Shown here: positions 13,841-24,985 of the stretch, one piece after another
How the letters are laid out: each line of letters begins with the position of its first letter
Numbering within the stretch: position 1 is the stretch's first letter
NCBI GenBank assembly: GCA_961205875.1
Contig: OY540813.1
Span: forward strand, 26,073,001 to 26,137,000
Source: Sialis fuliginosa
Lineage: Eukaryota > Arthropoda > Insecta > Megaloptera > Sialidae
Direction: 5' to 3'
DNA length: 64,000 bases
Program-made: the position numbers and the translations under genes
Notes under the pieces: generated by a model
What the model was told of the DNA's origin: nothing
The model's database searches: none
Seen by the model: only the letters and a program-made list of their open reading frames with translations

Positions 13841-15702
13841 TTACTTACTGCTTTCTACTAAAAAATTCATAAATAATATACAATATTTTTGTTAAAATAA
13901 ATAAACACGTATTAATACTTAACCAATTATACAAAAGAAAAGATCGAGCGAAAATATTCTTTAAAAAAAATCACAAAGCTTTCCGTATTTCCGATAATAA
14001 AATAACTCATAACAAAGATACAAGGCATTTTATTCATTATTGAATAAAAATCACATTTGCCATGGAAAACTAAAATATTTTTGTTAGTCGAGTCATCAGC
14101 CAAAACTACAACAATCACTCGAGTACAATATTAAAAACCCAAGTAAGCTTTGGAAAAAAGAATGGTTGATGTTAAAAAATTTTGTATTTATTTAAATTCG
14201 TTGCTTATTTTGTTAATGTATAACAGCAATGCTGGCTTTAGGGAGGGGGGCTGGGCGACTGCTCGGGATGCCAGTTCAGAAGGGGCGGCGGACGACCACA
14301 TGGAGAAAAACTTTTGAATTCTAGATTTTTTTTAGGAAAAAAATTAAGAACTCAAAGGGCCCACTGGCCGGAATGGCCCCATATATCCTAGGTCTAAATA
14401 ATCATTGTTTGATACTGGAAATCGATAACACTTATCTCTCATAATAATGCCTGAGACGTTTCATACTTTTTATACATATAATTTAATAGAAATATGTGAT
14501 AATTATTATTATTCTAAGGTTCTTTTAGTTTAATTTTGACTGCTTTTATTTTATATTAAAAGAACATAATTCAGAATTCGTGTTATTTACGAGCGCACTT
14601 ATTCAGAAGTAAATTACACAATCTCTTAAGTACGAGGTAATACAGCGTCTTCACAACATGTATTCTTACTTTTCTTGTAATGTAAATCCTTCTCCGTGTT
14701 GCTGTCTTCTACGTCTTGCTGTTTTTCTGTGTGTTTGTGTGTTTATGGAGTAGATAGTTTTTCTTTACCTTGTTTTTTGTACAGCTGCTATTATATTGTC
14801 GCCCCTTTTCTAACGCCTCCTTGTTTTTCTTTTAGCTTTTTAACAACATTTTTTATAAATATCCTCTATAATGTAATACACAAATAAAACACTCAATATA
14901 ATAGACATGTTTATTTTCGAAGATATGACAAATTGTTTGTTTCCTTTTAAACCATTTTTCATTTTTATCCCGTCATATTACCTACTAACATTGAGTAACT
15001 TTAAAAATAGCTAGTTTATTAAATATAAATAATAATTAGTAGCATGTAATAAAAATTTTTAATTAAATTCATATTATAATCGAACCTTTAATAATTTGAT
15101 AATAATTAAAAACCGTTTACCGGAAAATTAATATTACCAAAAATAAATTTTTAATTAGTTATATAATATGTTTTAATCAATTGAAGCCATACATATTTAT
15201 GTATATTTTGTATACATAGTATTCATACAAAATATACATATTTCAACAAATTGAACTATGACTATAAAATTACATACTATAGTTTATTGAACATATTTTA
15301 TAATTATAATGTTTTAATCCACACAAATATCATTTATGAGTTATGAATGCAGTTCATAGCTATAAAAAATGTATTTAAATTATAATTCAATAAAAAAAGT
15401 TCCTGCAACCTTTAAGGTTTGGTTGAATTGAAAAAGATTATTTCAGATTTTTTGAAATGTATTTTTTACAATTTTTTTTACAAATTACTTTTGATTTATC
15501 TTTGCGCGCATCAAAAACGTTGATATCTCGAAATGAGCTTTAGTGCAAAGCATACTCCACTTGAGTTATTATAAATATGTTAATTTTAAAAATAAGTATT
15601 TTATTTTATAATTTTTTAATTATTTTTCTGATGAAAAAATATAATTTTACGTAAAACCGGTTGCGATATAAAAAAATCGATATTTTATCGGTCAGTACAG
15701 TT
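13841..15702. other. AT-rich non-coding stretch
   Basis: No gene recognised. A GC-rich patch at 14230-14390 (TTTAGGGAGGGGGGCTGGG, then GGGCCCACTGGCCGGAATGG) may be a decayed transposon but has no identifiable ends. The remainder is AT-rich. Confidence 0.45.
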
Positions 15703-15719
15703 AAAGTTGAGAAACACTG
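15703..15719. repeat. Solo hAT-like terminus AAAGTTGAGAAACACTG
   Basis: AAAGTTGAGAAACACTG reads on the minus strand as CAGTGTTTCTCAACTTT, a terminus typical of hAT elements. No partner end was found to the left within a plausible distance, so the element is truncated or diverged. Confidence 0.45.
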
Positions 15720-15837
15720 CTCTAGGTCACACCACTGTGATATTTTTATCAGACAACCTAAAAATTGTACGAAAAACAAACACAATCTACAAAACCCAGC
15801 CAACTACAAATAAAATTTTCAATTACAATCAAATCTG

Positions 15838-16080
15838 TTTTTACGATAGATAAAACCGCGCGAGTCGGACGTCTCTGTAAGTAACATCAGAAAGTTTACA
15901 AACCGTAGTGGACCGGGCTCGGGTGACGAGAAAGGCCACAACGAGCTCGGGTATGTAATAGCGGCTGCGGTAGGCACCCGGAAAGGAGGGGGGGTGTAAC
16001 GCTCGCCGCACAGCTGCACACCCACATCGATTAATGACACTTACGCTAGGGCGGTGGTTCTCAGAACCCACTCCGCCCTA
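15838..16080. repeat. GC-rich island ending in a hairpin, unidentified
   Basis: A 240 bp GC-rich block contrasts sharply with AT-rich flanks. It ends at 16049-16080 with a hairpin-forming sequence: AGGGCGG at the left and CCGCCCT at the right around GGTTCTCAGAACC. Overlapping frames stay open on the minus strand (about 15819-16071), but the products have no recognisable motif, and open frames are expected by chance in GC-rich DNA. It could be a SINE or LINE 5' region, a decayed transposon or a regulatory island. Confidence 0.4.
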
Positions 16081-16362
16081 AAAATATCTTTGTTTTAAGT
16101 AAATATGTATGTCCGTTTAAACACTCGAATTTATTCAATGCTATCTGATATTTTTTGTTATAATTACCAACGCCAAGTGTCTAATAGTAAATTTCAATAA
16201 TTCAGAATTAATTTACTCATTTTTGAAGTTATACTTCTTTAGTAGCGTTCATGATAAAATTTTAATAATGCAAGGAAAATGAAATGCACGTTGTATGTAA
16301 CGATACGCGCGCACCATGCAACGGAAACAATTTAATACCATGAAGTTAGGTTAGGTGTAGAT

Positions 16363-16909
16363 CAGCGCTTCTTAAACTAGGGTCCGCGGAACTTTTGCCG
16401 GGGGTCCGTAAAACATATCTGGCATAAATTAAAGTACTTTTACATTTCTATTTACCAATGATTAATTACTATTTTTGTTTTTATGTCAGGGAGGCAGGGG
16501 TTATTTTAGTGTGAAGTTGTAGCTTATTTCTGCAGTTGTAAAAGCTAATTTGTGTAGTGCAAAAAATGAAAAAATGAATAAAAAATAAATAAAATAATAA
16601 AATGTGTGTAAAAAAAGTCATTGCCATTGTAATAGCAAAAAATGTAAGAAATGTAGAGCAAAAAAAGTCATTGTAGTTGTAAATGCAATGTAGAGCAAAA
16701 AATAGGTCATTGTAGTTGTAAAATCAAAAAACGTATGAAATGTAGAGCAAAAGAATAGGTCATTGCAGTTGTATAAGCAAAAAATGTAAGTATGGAGCAA
16801 AAAAATAAGGTTGTAAAATTTTCTTAAAATAACCCTTGCAGGGAGGGGGTCCCTGAAAAATAATTGTTCAAAAGGGGGTCCCTAGACTACATAAGTTTAA
16901 GAACCGCTG
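16363..16909. mobile_element. hAT-type non-autonomous element with internal minisatellite
   Basis: The ends are CAGCGCTTCTTAAACT at the left and, on the reverse strand, CAGCGGTTCTTAAACT. An 8 bp direct duplication, GTGTAGAT, flanks the 547 bp element (16355-16362 and 16910-16917), the hallmark of hAT insertion. Subterminal GGGGTCC words are also mirrored. The interior (about 16600-16815) is an imperfect tandem array of roughly 55 bp units containing ATGTAGAGCAAAA and GTCATTGTAGTTGTAAA. There is no transposase, so it depended on one supplied in trans. Confidence 0.9.
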
Positions 16910-16917
16910 GTGTAGAT

Positions 16918-18661
16918 AACAGATATCTATTATGATAGTCAATAAAATAAGTTTTTAGTTTAACATTCATACACTAGATGTCACTACCCCAAAGAAGTAT
17001 AACTTTCAATGTGCGTACATTAGTACACTAGTAGGTACACAACTCCTTTTTTTTAATACACGACTGTTTTAATTTTATGTTGTACATAGTAAACAAAAAT
17101 CATATGTATTTCTAATGATACCAAATTTGACCTAAAATGCCATTAAGATAAAGGTTTTCTGACCAGAGACGACACAGCTAGGGGTTGGCGAAACTGGCCT
17201 CCGTCCATTAAAAGATAGTAAAATAAACTTTGTTACTGAAAATAGGGGACGCTGGTACAGATCCTCGCCGGAGGGGCAAGGAACTTTAGGTGAGCTTCTA
17301 TCCCTGACGTGATAGTTATTTCATGATGAATAGAAAAATTGACAAAATATAGACAAAAATAAGCAAATAAATTGACTAACCCTGTACAGATTCTGTTGAA
17401 TTAAGTTATTTATTTTATTTCTCATATTTGTTTTAGCTTCATTGCACTTTAAATATTTTAAAAATAATCTAGAATGGTCTTAATTGTAAACACAATTTCT
17501 ATTAAAACTATGCCTGAAAAACATACTACAAAACTTGGCATAAAATAATGGTGTCATATTATACGAAACCTTATAACTTGAATAGGTTAGTGTGCGAGTA
17601 TGTGTACATAGGGCTTCGGGTATTTAATTGGAACGAAGTGACAGCCGTTAAAACTGCGACTGAATCCTTCAGAAAACACCATTTGGTGAAAACTTCAATT
17701 TAGTGCCGAGCATCAATTCCATCGTTCAGCTTAGATCCACACAGAGTCACGTATGCCAACAGTAACTAAATTGCTTTTTTTGTGATCAAATCTTTATAAA
17801 CATTTTTTTAATTTCCATCAGAATACATTTTTTATACGATAAATAGGTAAAGTAAAACTTACATAAAAAAGATCAAGAAAAAATATTAAGAAAATCGATT
17901 TAAAGGGACATGAAGGCAATACTAAATTTGATCGATCTTTACTTTGACAAACTAACTATTGAAGAAAAAATATCAATTTTATATAAACAACTGTTAATTA
18001 CTTAAAATTTTTAATATAATTGTTATTTTCGGAATTTTTTTGAAATCCTACTTTTAATATGTTAAAATACAATTCAAGTACAATCAAATGCGAGTTGGTA
18101 CTCAAGCGATAAGAGTTCCATGCCGATCAATACAGAATACTATTGTCATTTAATGTCGGAGCGAGATGGTACTCTATTAATATTAGGTGTCAATTCGGAT
18201 ACATGGGTGACATGAAAGATATGGGTGAAGGGCAATATTTTTTGAAAATTGAGAAGAACTTTTGTTAAACCTAGTTTGTAGTATAGTCACTTGCTTTCAT
18301 TGAATATTCCACTAGTTTGGGTGGGAATGATGTTTTTCTTATTGTCAGATAACTTTCCTCCCAAATTTTTTAAAAATAAATTTTGTATAGTGTTTTTTTT
18401 CCAATTTTGATACAGAATACTAACAATCTACTTAAATAAAGTGAATTATATTGTTTTAGCTTCGGAACGGCTAATATGTTATATTCTTAAAAATATTTAA
18501 TAATAATTTTTTATGGTTATTATCAGATCGAAAGTATTAAATAAATGGATAGCTTCTGTTTAAGAAACATACCTAATACCTATCTAAATATCCACATGAA
18601 CAAAAGTGCAGAATATAAATTTTAACATCTCTTTATAAGAGGGCACATGTATATAGCAAAT
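16918..18661. other. Non-coding stretch with old repeat text
   Basis: No gene recognised. 17041-17150 (CACGACTGTT...TCTAATGATACCA) resembles 40924-40990 and is probably an old copy of the same dispersed repeat. 17160-17310 is moderately GC-rich but interrupted in every frame. The rest is AT-rich. Confidence 0.45.
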
Positions 18662-19235
18662 GAGTCGTGTTAAAACAAAAGTCGCCTTATCCACCCCCTG
18701 ACCCAAACTGAGTTAGCTATCAGATTCTGTTCCTTATGTATATAGGTACAATTACCCGGTATTAAAAATGACAAATCTTGTCTTAACAGGTTCAAAATCA
18801 ATAATAAAACTGTGTGTTAAAACAAAACTCAGTCTTATCCATTATACAAAATATAATATTTCAAAATTTGAAATAGATGTTACAAATGCTAACAGTAAGA
18901 TATTTAATATCTTATTGTTAACATTTGTAATATCTCTTTCAGAAAAGATTAATACAACAAATAAACAATTAAATAATTTACAAAACTCAAACAAAACTTG
19001 TCTAATCCATGCATACTAAACAAAAGTCTTCTAATCCAAATTTGTTTTCAAAATTACTCAAAATTTTGTAATTGTTTTAATTTGCTTTCTTCATAATTTG
19101 AATCTGTTATCAGTGCATAATGATATTATTGACCATAAATACTGATATTGGTACTACACAAAATATTAAAAGAAAAAAACGATTTGTAGAAAATAAATTT
19201 AGATGGATTAGACGACTTTTGTTTTAACACGCCTC
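18662..19235. mobile_element. TIR element with repeated GTTAAAACAAAA subterminal motifs
   Basis: The left end GAGTCGTGTTAAAACAAAAG is matched by the reverse complement of the right end (GAGGCGTGTTAAAACAAAAG); the similarity runs about 32 bases. AAAT, or CAAAT, is directly repeated outside both ends. Inside, the AAACAAAA(G/C)TC...TAATCCA motif recurs near 18813, 18990 and 19020, as transposase-binding repeats do in some DNA transposons. A palindromic core lies at 18872-18935. A short frame at 18768-19019 has low-complexity composition and no recognisable domain. Confidence 0.7.
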
Positions 19236-19239
19236 AAAT

Positions 19240-19775
19240 ATCTAATTTTTCGTTTAGAAAATTTTATACAAAACGCAAACAGTGTAGAGTATAACTCAGT
19301 TAATATCATGACATTAATTTACATGTCAAGTTGAGAGTGAAATCATTATTTGCTCAGAACATAGTGAAAAATTTGAATCCGGGCTATATTTACACAAGGC
19401 CAGGTTAATTTCAGCACTGTCAACATCCTGGTCTCATCCGATTACCTCCGATCCGACCCCGGGTGAAGACAATTCAGCACATCATACTTTCAATAGCGAG
19501 GCAATATTCCCTCCATCTCTCTGTGTGTGTGTGTGTTTGTGTGTTTGTAGGTGGGTGATGTGAGTGTTTTATTTGTTCCCGAACTTCCCTCGATATTTGA
19601 TTTTTGTGAAACCACTAAGTTTATATGGCAACGCTGATGTGTCGGTGTGTCTGCGTGACCGAAGTGACGGAATTCTGATTTCGTTATTTATGTGATAATA
19701 TTTTTTACTCAAAAACATTTATCGACATTGGCAGTCAAAGAATGAGTTATACATTTTATGAGGATATTTGTAAGT
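19240..19775. other. Non-coding stretch with (GT)n microsatellite
   Basis: No gene recognised. A (GT)n tract lies at about 19522-19545. The preceding 19380-19510 is less AT-rich than average but has no open coding frame of note. Confidence 0.5.
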
Positions 19776-20258
19776 GATAATAATAATAATAATAATAATA
19801 TGTGTATTTATTCAGTCGGTACAGAGTACATTGAATAAGTCAGAAGAAATATTTTACAGTTTAATTAAAGGTAATATATATTAAGTGTTAATGATCTATG
19901 CATTGTCGAAAAACTCATGTAAGCTGTAGTGACACTTTTCTATCAGATATTCTCTTAACACAACTTTTATTTTAGAGACTGGAAGATCTGTTATACTTTT
20001 CGGTATCTTATTAAATATTTTAATAGTATTATTTATGACATTTTTATATACTATGGCTTTGCGGGTTTGAATAGTTTTTATATTATGTTTATGTCTAGTG
20101 TCGTAGTTATGTTTGTTATCATTGAATAAATCTGGATTTTGTTTAATAAATAGCACACTTTCCAATATATAAAGATCTATTACAGTTAATAATTTGAAGT
20201 TTTGAAACAAGGGACGACAATGCTCCCTAGGACCAGCCTTTGCCATAATACGCAGACA
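19776..20258 (-). pseudogene. LINE retrotransposon 3' end: reverse-transcriptase C-terminus
   Basis: Read on the minus strand from 20258, the frame starts inside a protein with CLRIMAKAGPREHCRPLF and continues to a stop at 19896-19898. Recognisable are the HCRPLF block, the LxVxDLYILE helix, NYDTRHK and IKIFNKIPKSI. These belong to the conserved tail after the reverse-transcriptase domain in CR1/Jockey-type non-LTR retrotransposons. A TAA stop sits directly upstream (20259-20261), so the element is 5'-truncated or broken. The 3' untranslated part ends in a (TTA)n tail at about 19778-19800 in plus coordinates, as many LINEs do. The intact tail suggests a fairly young dead-on-arrival insertion. 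The clade assignment is inference. Confidence 0.75.
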
Positions 20259-20431
20259 TTAACCCTAAACGTTAATAAAGTTAACGGAAGTTGATATATT
20301 CCTTAATTGTGACATCACTAGAAGTTCCGCACGGTTTTACCCGCGTATTTTTCAAAATTAACGAATGCCCATGCGACTAGTTCCTCTAAAAAAGTAGGTG
20401 CTAACCCAATTTGCTCTTTTTAATTTTATTT

Positions 20432-20520
20432 ATGAGGCGATGAGTTCCAAAACTCATTCGTTCCATTTAAAAAAAAATCCACTGACATCTCGATTTTTTT
20501 TTAAATGGAACTCACCGCTC
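20432..20520. repeat. Small inverted repeat (GAGGCGATGAGTTCC)
   Basis: GAGGCGATGAGTTCC at the left pairs with GGAACTCACCGCTC at the right, with further inner pairing through TTCCATTTAAAAAA and TTTTTTAAATGGAA. The structure is about 89 bp. It is probably a small foldback element. Confidence 0.5.
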
Positions 20521-20617
20521 TATACATATTTTTATTACAAAAAAATAACTGCAAAATCTAAATTTTAAAATTCTTATGTTTTACATAAATTTAATAAACA
20601 TTGAACGTTCTTAAATT

Positions 20618-20716
20618 GTCACTTAAACTGAAAATATACACATTAACCACAATAAAACAATGTCACTCGACACGTGTTTTATTGTGGTTAAGGTGTATAT
20701 TTTTAGTTTAAGTGAC
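20618..20716. repeat. Inverted repeat with about 41 bp arms, shared with 44.98 kb
   Basis: GTCACTTAAACTGAAAATAT at the left is mirrored by ATTTTTAGTTTAAGTGAC at the right, and the inner parts (CCACAATAAAAC and GTTTTATTGTGG) pair too. The outer right part and its flank (20683-20750) recur in inverted orientation at about 44984-45050, so this is a dispersed family. Confidence 0.65.
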
Positions 20717-21138
20717 TAAGAAACCACAGTTTCTCCGTTTTTCCAGTAGTTCTTAAATTATAACATCAAATAATTTTGTTTAAAATTCAATACATATTTA
20801 GTAATGCTACAACAAATATCAAAATAAGCAATTATATTTAGAAATAACTGAATCCAATGTCACAAATACAGAATACCTCGCCATAAAAACGCGAAGCGTC
20901 AAATCCATCCCTCAATTTAGAGTAAAGGATTTATTTGATTTGTTAGATATTGTGTGAAAGTCTAACAAATATAAAAATACAATCTATTATTAACTTTAGT
21001 TAATTTTAATATGAAAGGCATAGTTAATTGCTTATTTTCATATCATATATACCTATATAATATATTTTTTAAATTATAATAGTTATTTAATTATATTAAT
21101 ATATTATTTATATTTAATATATTATTTTTTATAATATA
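20717..21138. other. AT-rich non-coding, nothing recognised
   Basis: Apart from the flank of the preceding repeat family, this is plain AT-rich sequence without a frame or repeat of note. Confidence 0.5.
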
Positions 21139-21308
21139 GGTCGTTTATAATAATGCACGTTTTTCCTAGGCTTAGATTTTTGTACTATTCTCTTTTAAAG
21201 TTGTCGCCCAAAGTACTAAGTATTTATATATCATTATAAAGATTTTTTTCTGACTTCCTTTATTTCTTTGAACATTTTTCATAAAATTTCATTTGCACCT
21301 ATTTTAAG

Positions 21309-21990
21309 ATGATTAAAAAAAGATATCGAAAAAGGATTTTAGAAAAATTTATTTTATGGGTTCAAACTCGGCCGCAGTGCAGCGCAAACGGCAAGAAACA
21401 TCAATCAAGTTTGGGGGTAGGGGTCCATTTATGAATCCACAGTACGGCGATGGTTTCAAAAATTTCGTGCAGATGAAGTAAATTTGGAAGACCAAGAAGG
21501 TCGCGGATGTCCTTGTGCTGTTGATGACGAAATGTTGAAAGCTATAGTGGAAGCTAATCCACATATAACTATTCAAGAACTTGCAGAAGAGCTACAAGTA
21601 GGCCCAGGAACCATTTCACGGCATTTAACTACGATTGACAAAACAAAAAAGCTTGATAAATGGGTGCCACACGAATTAAGCGAAAATCACAAAAATCGTC
21701 GTTACGAAATTTATTCTATGCTTCTTGTAAGCAACAAAAACGATCCATTTTTGGAACGTATTGTAACGTGCGATGAAAAATTGGTTTTATATAACAATAG
21801 GAGACGTTCAGGGCAGTGGTAAAATAGAGCTAAACACTTTCTAAAACCAAGTTTGCCCAAATACGACAATGGTGACCGTTTGATGGTCTGTACAGGGATT
21901 AATCCGCTATAACTTCTTAAATCATAGTGAAACAATTACAGCAGAAAGGTATTGTCAACAAATTGACGAAATGCATAAAAAAATTCGGTT
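21309..21990 (+). pseudogene. Mariner transposase pseudogene
   Basis: The longest intact stretch (21484-21822) contains EDQEGRG, a helix-turn-helix half (IQELAEELQVGPGTISRHL), KLDKWVPHELSENHKNRR and NDPFLERIVTCDEKLVLYNN. This last block carries the first catalytic aspartate (CDEK). The order and wording match the mariner transposase family, closest in memory to the cecropia/Hsmar1 type. Upstream, the N-terminus can be followed back to an ATG at 21309 but only through frameshifts. Downstream, a TAA interrupts after the GQW motif and the ETITAERYCQQIDEMH block appears in a shifted frame at about 21925-21980. The region with the second and third catalytic aspartates is missing, so the gene is dead. 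Confidence 0.9.
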
Positions 21991-22044
21991 AAGTAGCTTA
22001 ATTATATTTTGAAGTATATAAGTATATAAGTTTAAGTACATATA

Positions 22045-22939
22045 CAGGGTGGCGCAACGAAAACGAAACGGTCGCGTTTTTGGTCAGTTAAAATAAGATT
22101 TTGTAAAAACACTCGAACACGTCGATTTTGCTTTCAAGGGGGACATCTTTTGCAATAAAATTTTTGCAAGAATCTTTTCAACCCTCTACGCTATGAGCAC
22201 AACCCTTAAAATTTTAAATAGCATGATAGGGCAAGTGATACCTCATTTGAAAGGTTTTTTCATTCTAAACAAGGTGCTTTTTGTTTTTTTTTTTCAAATA
22301 TGTTTAATTTTAGTCAATTTATTTACATTTTTAATTCCATGAATGCATTTATTTTCTGATCAACAAAACAAACATTCAGAACTAAAATTCAAAACAAAGT
22401 AAGCTTATTTTCTTATCAGATAATTCACAAAAATTTACTAACATCCAAAACTTTAATTAATTCGATAAATGTTCAAATTGAGCTCCGCTAGCTTTCATAC
22501 AAAAATACAAGTTATGCTCAAAATTATTTCTCACTTGTTGAAACGTTTTTTTAGAGTAAGTTGGCGACATTCCTCGATAATAAGCCTACTTTGTTTTGAA
22601 TTTTAGTTGTAAATTATTGTTTTGTTGATCAGAAAATAAATGCATTCATTGAACTACAAATGTAAATAACTTGACTAAAATTAAACAGATTTGAAATAAA
22701 ACGTTAACACCATGTTTAGAATGAAAAAACCTTTCAAATGAGATATCACTTACCCTATCATGCTATTTAAAATTTTAAGGGTTGTGCTCATAGCGTAGAG
22801 GGTTGAAAAGATTCTTGCAAAAATTTTATTGCAAAAGATGTCCCCCTTGAAAGCAAAATCGACGTGTTCGAGCGTTTTTTCAAAATCTTATTTTAACTGA
22901 CCAAAAACGCGACCGTTTCGTTTTCGTTGCGTCACCCTG
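22045..22939. mobile_element. Foldback element with about 370 bp arms, nested in mariner
   Basis: The ends are CAGGGTGGCGCAACGAAAAC and its near-perfect inverse GTTTTCGTTGCGTCACCCTG. The inverted arms run roughly 22045-22424 and 22575-22939 with few mismatches, leaving a short unpaired centre. TATA flanks both sides (22041-22044 and 22940-22943), consistent with a TA or TATA duplication. There is no coding capacity. It lies wholly inside the mariner at 21139-22989 and so inserted later. Confidence 0.88.
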
Positions 22940-22991
22940 TATAATATAATATAATATAATAATAAACGTGCATTATTTTTGTAACAACCTA

Positions 22992-24182
22992 ATATGTATA
23001 TGATTTTTTTTTAAATCGTTTTTTCGACTATGAATATTGTAACTTACATTAAAATATGTAAATTGTTACTCTCTATAATTTTTATATAGGATATTTACGG
23101 CAACTTTTCATTAATTAAAGTAGGCACGCTGGAAAATTCAATCAACTGTCATTTTTTTCCGCACGGATAAGGACTTTTTTGTATAGACGTACTATTATAG
23201 GTACTATACATGAGTACCAATTTCATCACACTCTGAATTTGTTCCAAATACATTATTACCTACCGAATTATTAAAAAAATATTTTTATTAATAATATTAA
23301 CTATTCCCATTTTTTTAAGTTAATTTTTAGAACCGATTCAAATTTTTCGGTTCGGTTCGCATCCATGCTATTTATACAATCTTCTGACCTGATTCTGACA
23401 ATTTCAGATACGCCTTTGATATATGTCTAATATCACAAAATATGGGGGTTGAGTGAAAAAACGAAGTGATGGCAAAAGATGCTATAAATATCGTACTGTA
23501 TAATATTTGTGAAAGCTATAAAAATAAACATAAGGAATTGCTGGGACAAATATTGATATATACCAAATAAACATAAAAGAAAAATTCATATTGGTGTTTC
23601 CTGAATGTTATACATTTACCAATTCTATTGTATTTTATGGAGATATTGAAAAATGCCGTAAATACATAACGTATTCATTATAATAATATACTCGTATGTG
23701 TAACATTAAAAATATAAATACCCTTACTAAACATTGATAGCAGATTTGAACAACAATGAAGGATGCCATTTAATTAAATTTTACTTTTTTGTACATACAT
23801 GAAATATACTGTATAATAAAAAGTATATAGTAACCATGAAAATATTCCAGCTCGAGATTTTAACGGAATTGCACGTTTTGAAGGTCCCTGAATTGAGTAC
23901 GAACATTATCTCAATGTTGCCTGTGTGTCTGTCTGTTAACGCTTTACAACTGAAATGGCGAAACTTACAAATTAAATTCTTGATGTATTGTTGAATACAA
24001 TAGATGTTATGTAAGGTGTACCTCCTCTTTTTGAAGAGAATCGCGGATGTTATTTATTTAATAATTTATAATAAAGTGCGTATTAAGAAAAAGTCGTAAA
24101 GAACATTATTATGTAAAAAAATTGTTTTAAGTTTTAAGCCTTTTTCGGTATAATGAGGCTGTACACGAGACGAGTCAGGTAA
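22992..24182. other. AT-rich non-coding stretch
   Basis: No gene or clear repeat seen. Short frames are low-complexity chance openings. Confidence 0.5.
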
Positions 24183-24497
24183 AGGTAGAGTGATGGTACT
24201 GCAGATTAGGTCGTGTATAGGCAAATCGGGTCGACTATTCGTGGAATAATCGGCTCAATTTGCCTTTACACCACCCAATCTGCAGAGCCGATTTGCATGG
24301 CGGTAGAGTGGGGGTACTGCAGATTGGGTCGTATATAGACAAATCGAGTAGATTATTCCGCGAATAGTCAACCCGATTTGCCTATACACGACAGTACCCC
24401 AACTCTACCTACCGACAAATCGGTCCTACAAATTGGATGGTGTATAAAGACCCAATCTGCAGGGCCAATTTGAAGGGAGGTAGAGTGGGGGTAAATC
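24183..24497. repeat. Compound tandem and inverted repeat block
   Basis: Two related units of about 120 bp start GGTAGAGTG(A/G)(T/G)GGTACTGCAG (near 24185 and 24302). Each holds an internal near-palindrome: AAATCGGGTCGACTATTCG with its mirror, and GAATAGTCAACCCGATTTG. CTGCAGATTGGGT and ACCCAATCTGCAG words alternate in orientation along the block, and AGGTAGAGTGGGGGTA returns at its end. The composition is GC-richer than the flanks. It is non-coding; frames crossing it only reflect the repeats. It could be the core of a large foldback element or a structured minisatellite. Confidence 0.65.
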
Positions 24498-24520
24498 ATC
24501 AAATGGTTCATAACAGAGAA

Positions 24521-24985
24521 GAAATATCTGCTATGATTGTCATGGGACTTTCTTATACATATTACAGAGATTGAACAGTGTGCGTGTTTGCCATAGATAA
24601 CATGGGACATTTTTATACGTAATACTGAGAGTGAACAGTGTGAGTGATTCTAAACAATTATTTAAAAAAAAAATCTTTCCGACTAAATCATAAATGTTGG
24701 AAAAAATATATGGGGAATAAATTATAGATAATAACATACTCGACATTTTTTATCTAAAACATTTTTTTCTTCTTATTTCAAAAATAATTCGAAAATTTAA
24801 AAATTGACAATGTTCAAAAACATTAATTTCATACATAATAATGTAGAGAATAATATTATTAATATAAACTATTCCATTCATTTTATTTAATCTTTTATTA
24901 GTTTTAATAAACTAATAATCACGTACACTGTTCATTGTCAGGATTACGTATACGAAAGTCCCGTGGCTCCCATAGCAGATATTTT
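24521..24985. repeat. Inverted repeat with partial tandem duplication
   Basis: GAAATATCTGCTATGATTGT at 24521 and the following CATGGGACTTTCTTATAC through GAACAGTGTGCGTG are mirrored at 24920-24985 (CACGTACACTGTTCATTG through CATAGCAGATATTT). The left arm is followed by a second tandem copy at 24587-24655 (CATGGGACATTTTTATACG through GAACAGTGTGAGTG). It is probably a non-autonomous transposon with 66 bp TIRs. Confidence 0.65.

Larger units (their letters stand above)
21139..22989 (+). mobile_element. Mariner element, cecropia/Hsmar1-like, interrupted
   Basis: TA dinucleotides flank both ends. The termini GGTCGTTTATAATAATGCAC and, reversed, GGTTGTTACAAAAATAATGC are TIRs similar to those of Hsmar1-type mariners (GGTTGGTGCAAAAGTAAT). 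Between them lies a decayed transposase gene (21309-21990). A foldback element (22045-22939) is inserted after it. Without that insertion the mariner is about 0.95 kb, shorter than the usual 1.3 kb, so the 3' third of the transposase has been lost. Confidence 0.85.

Noticed and set aside
19778..19800. (TAA)n as an independent microsatellite
   Set aside because: It is better explained as the 3' tail of the adjacent minus-strand LINE.
24368..24610. 80-codon minus-strand frame
   Set aside because: It runs through the compound repeat at 24183-24497 and its neighbour, so the opening reflects repeat periodicity.
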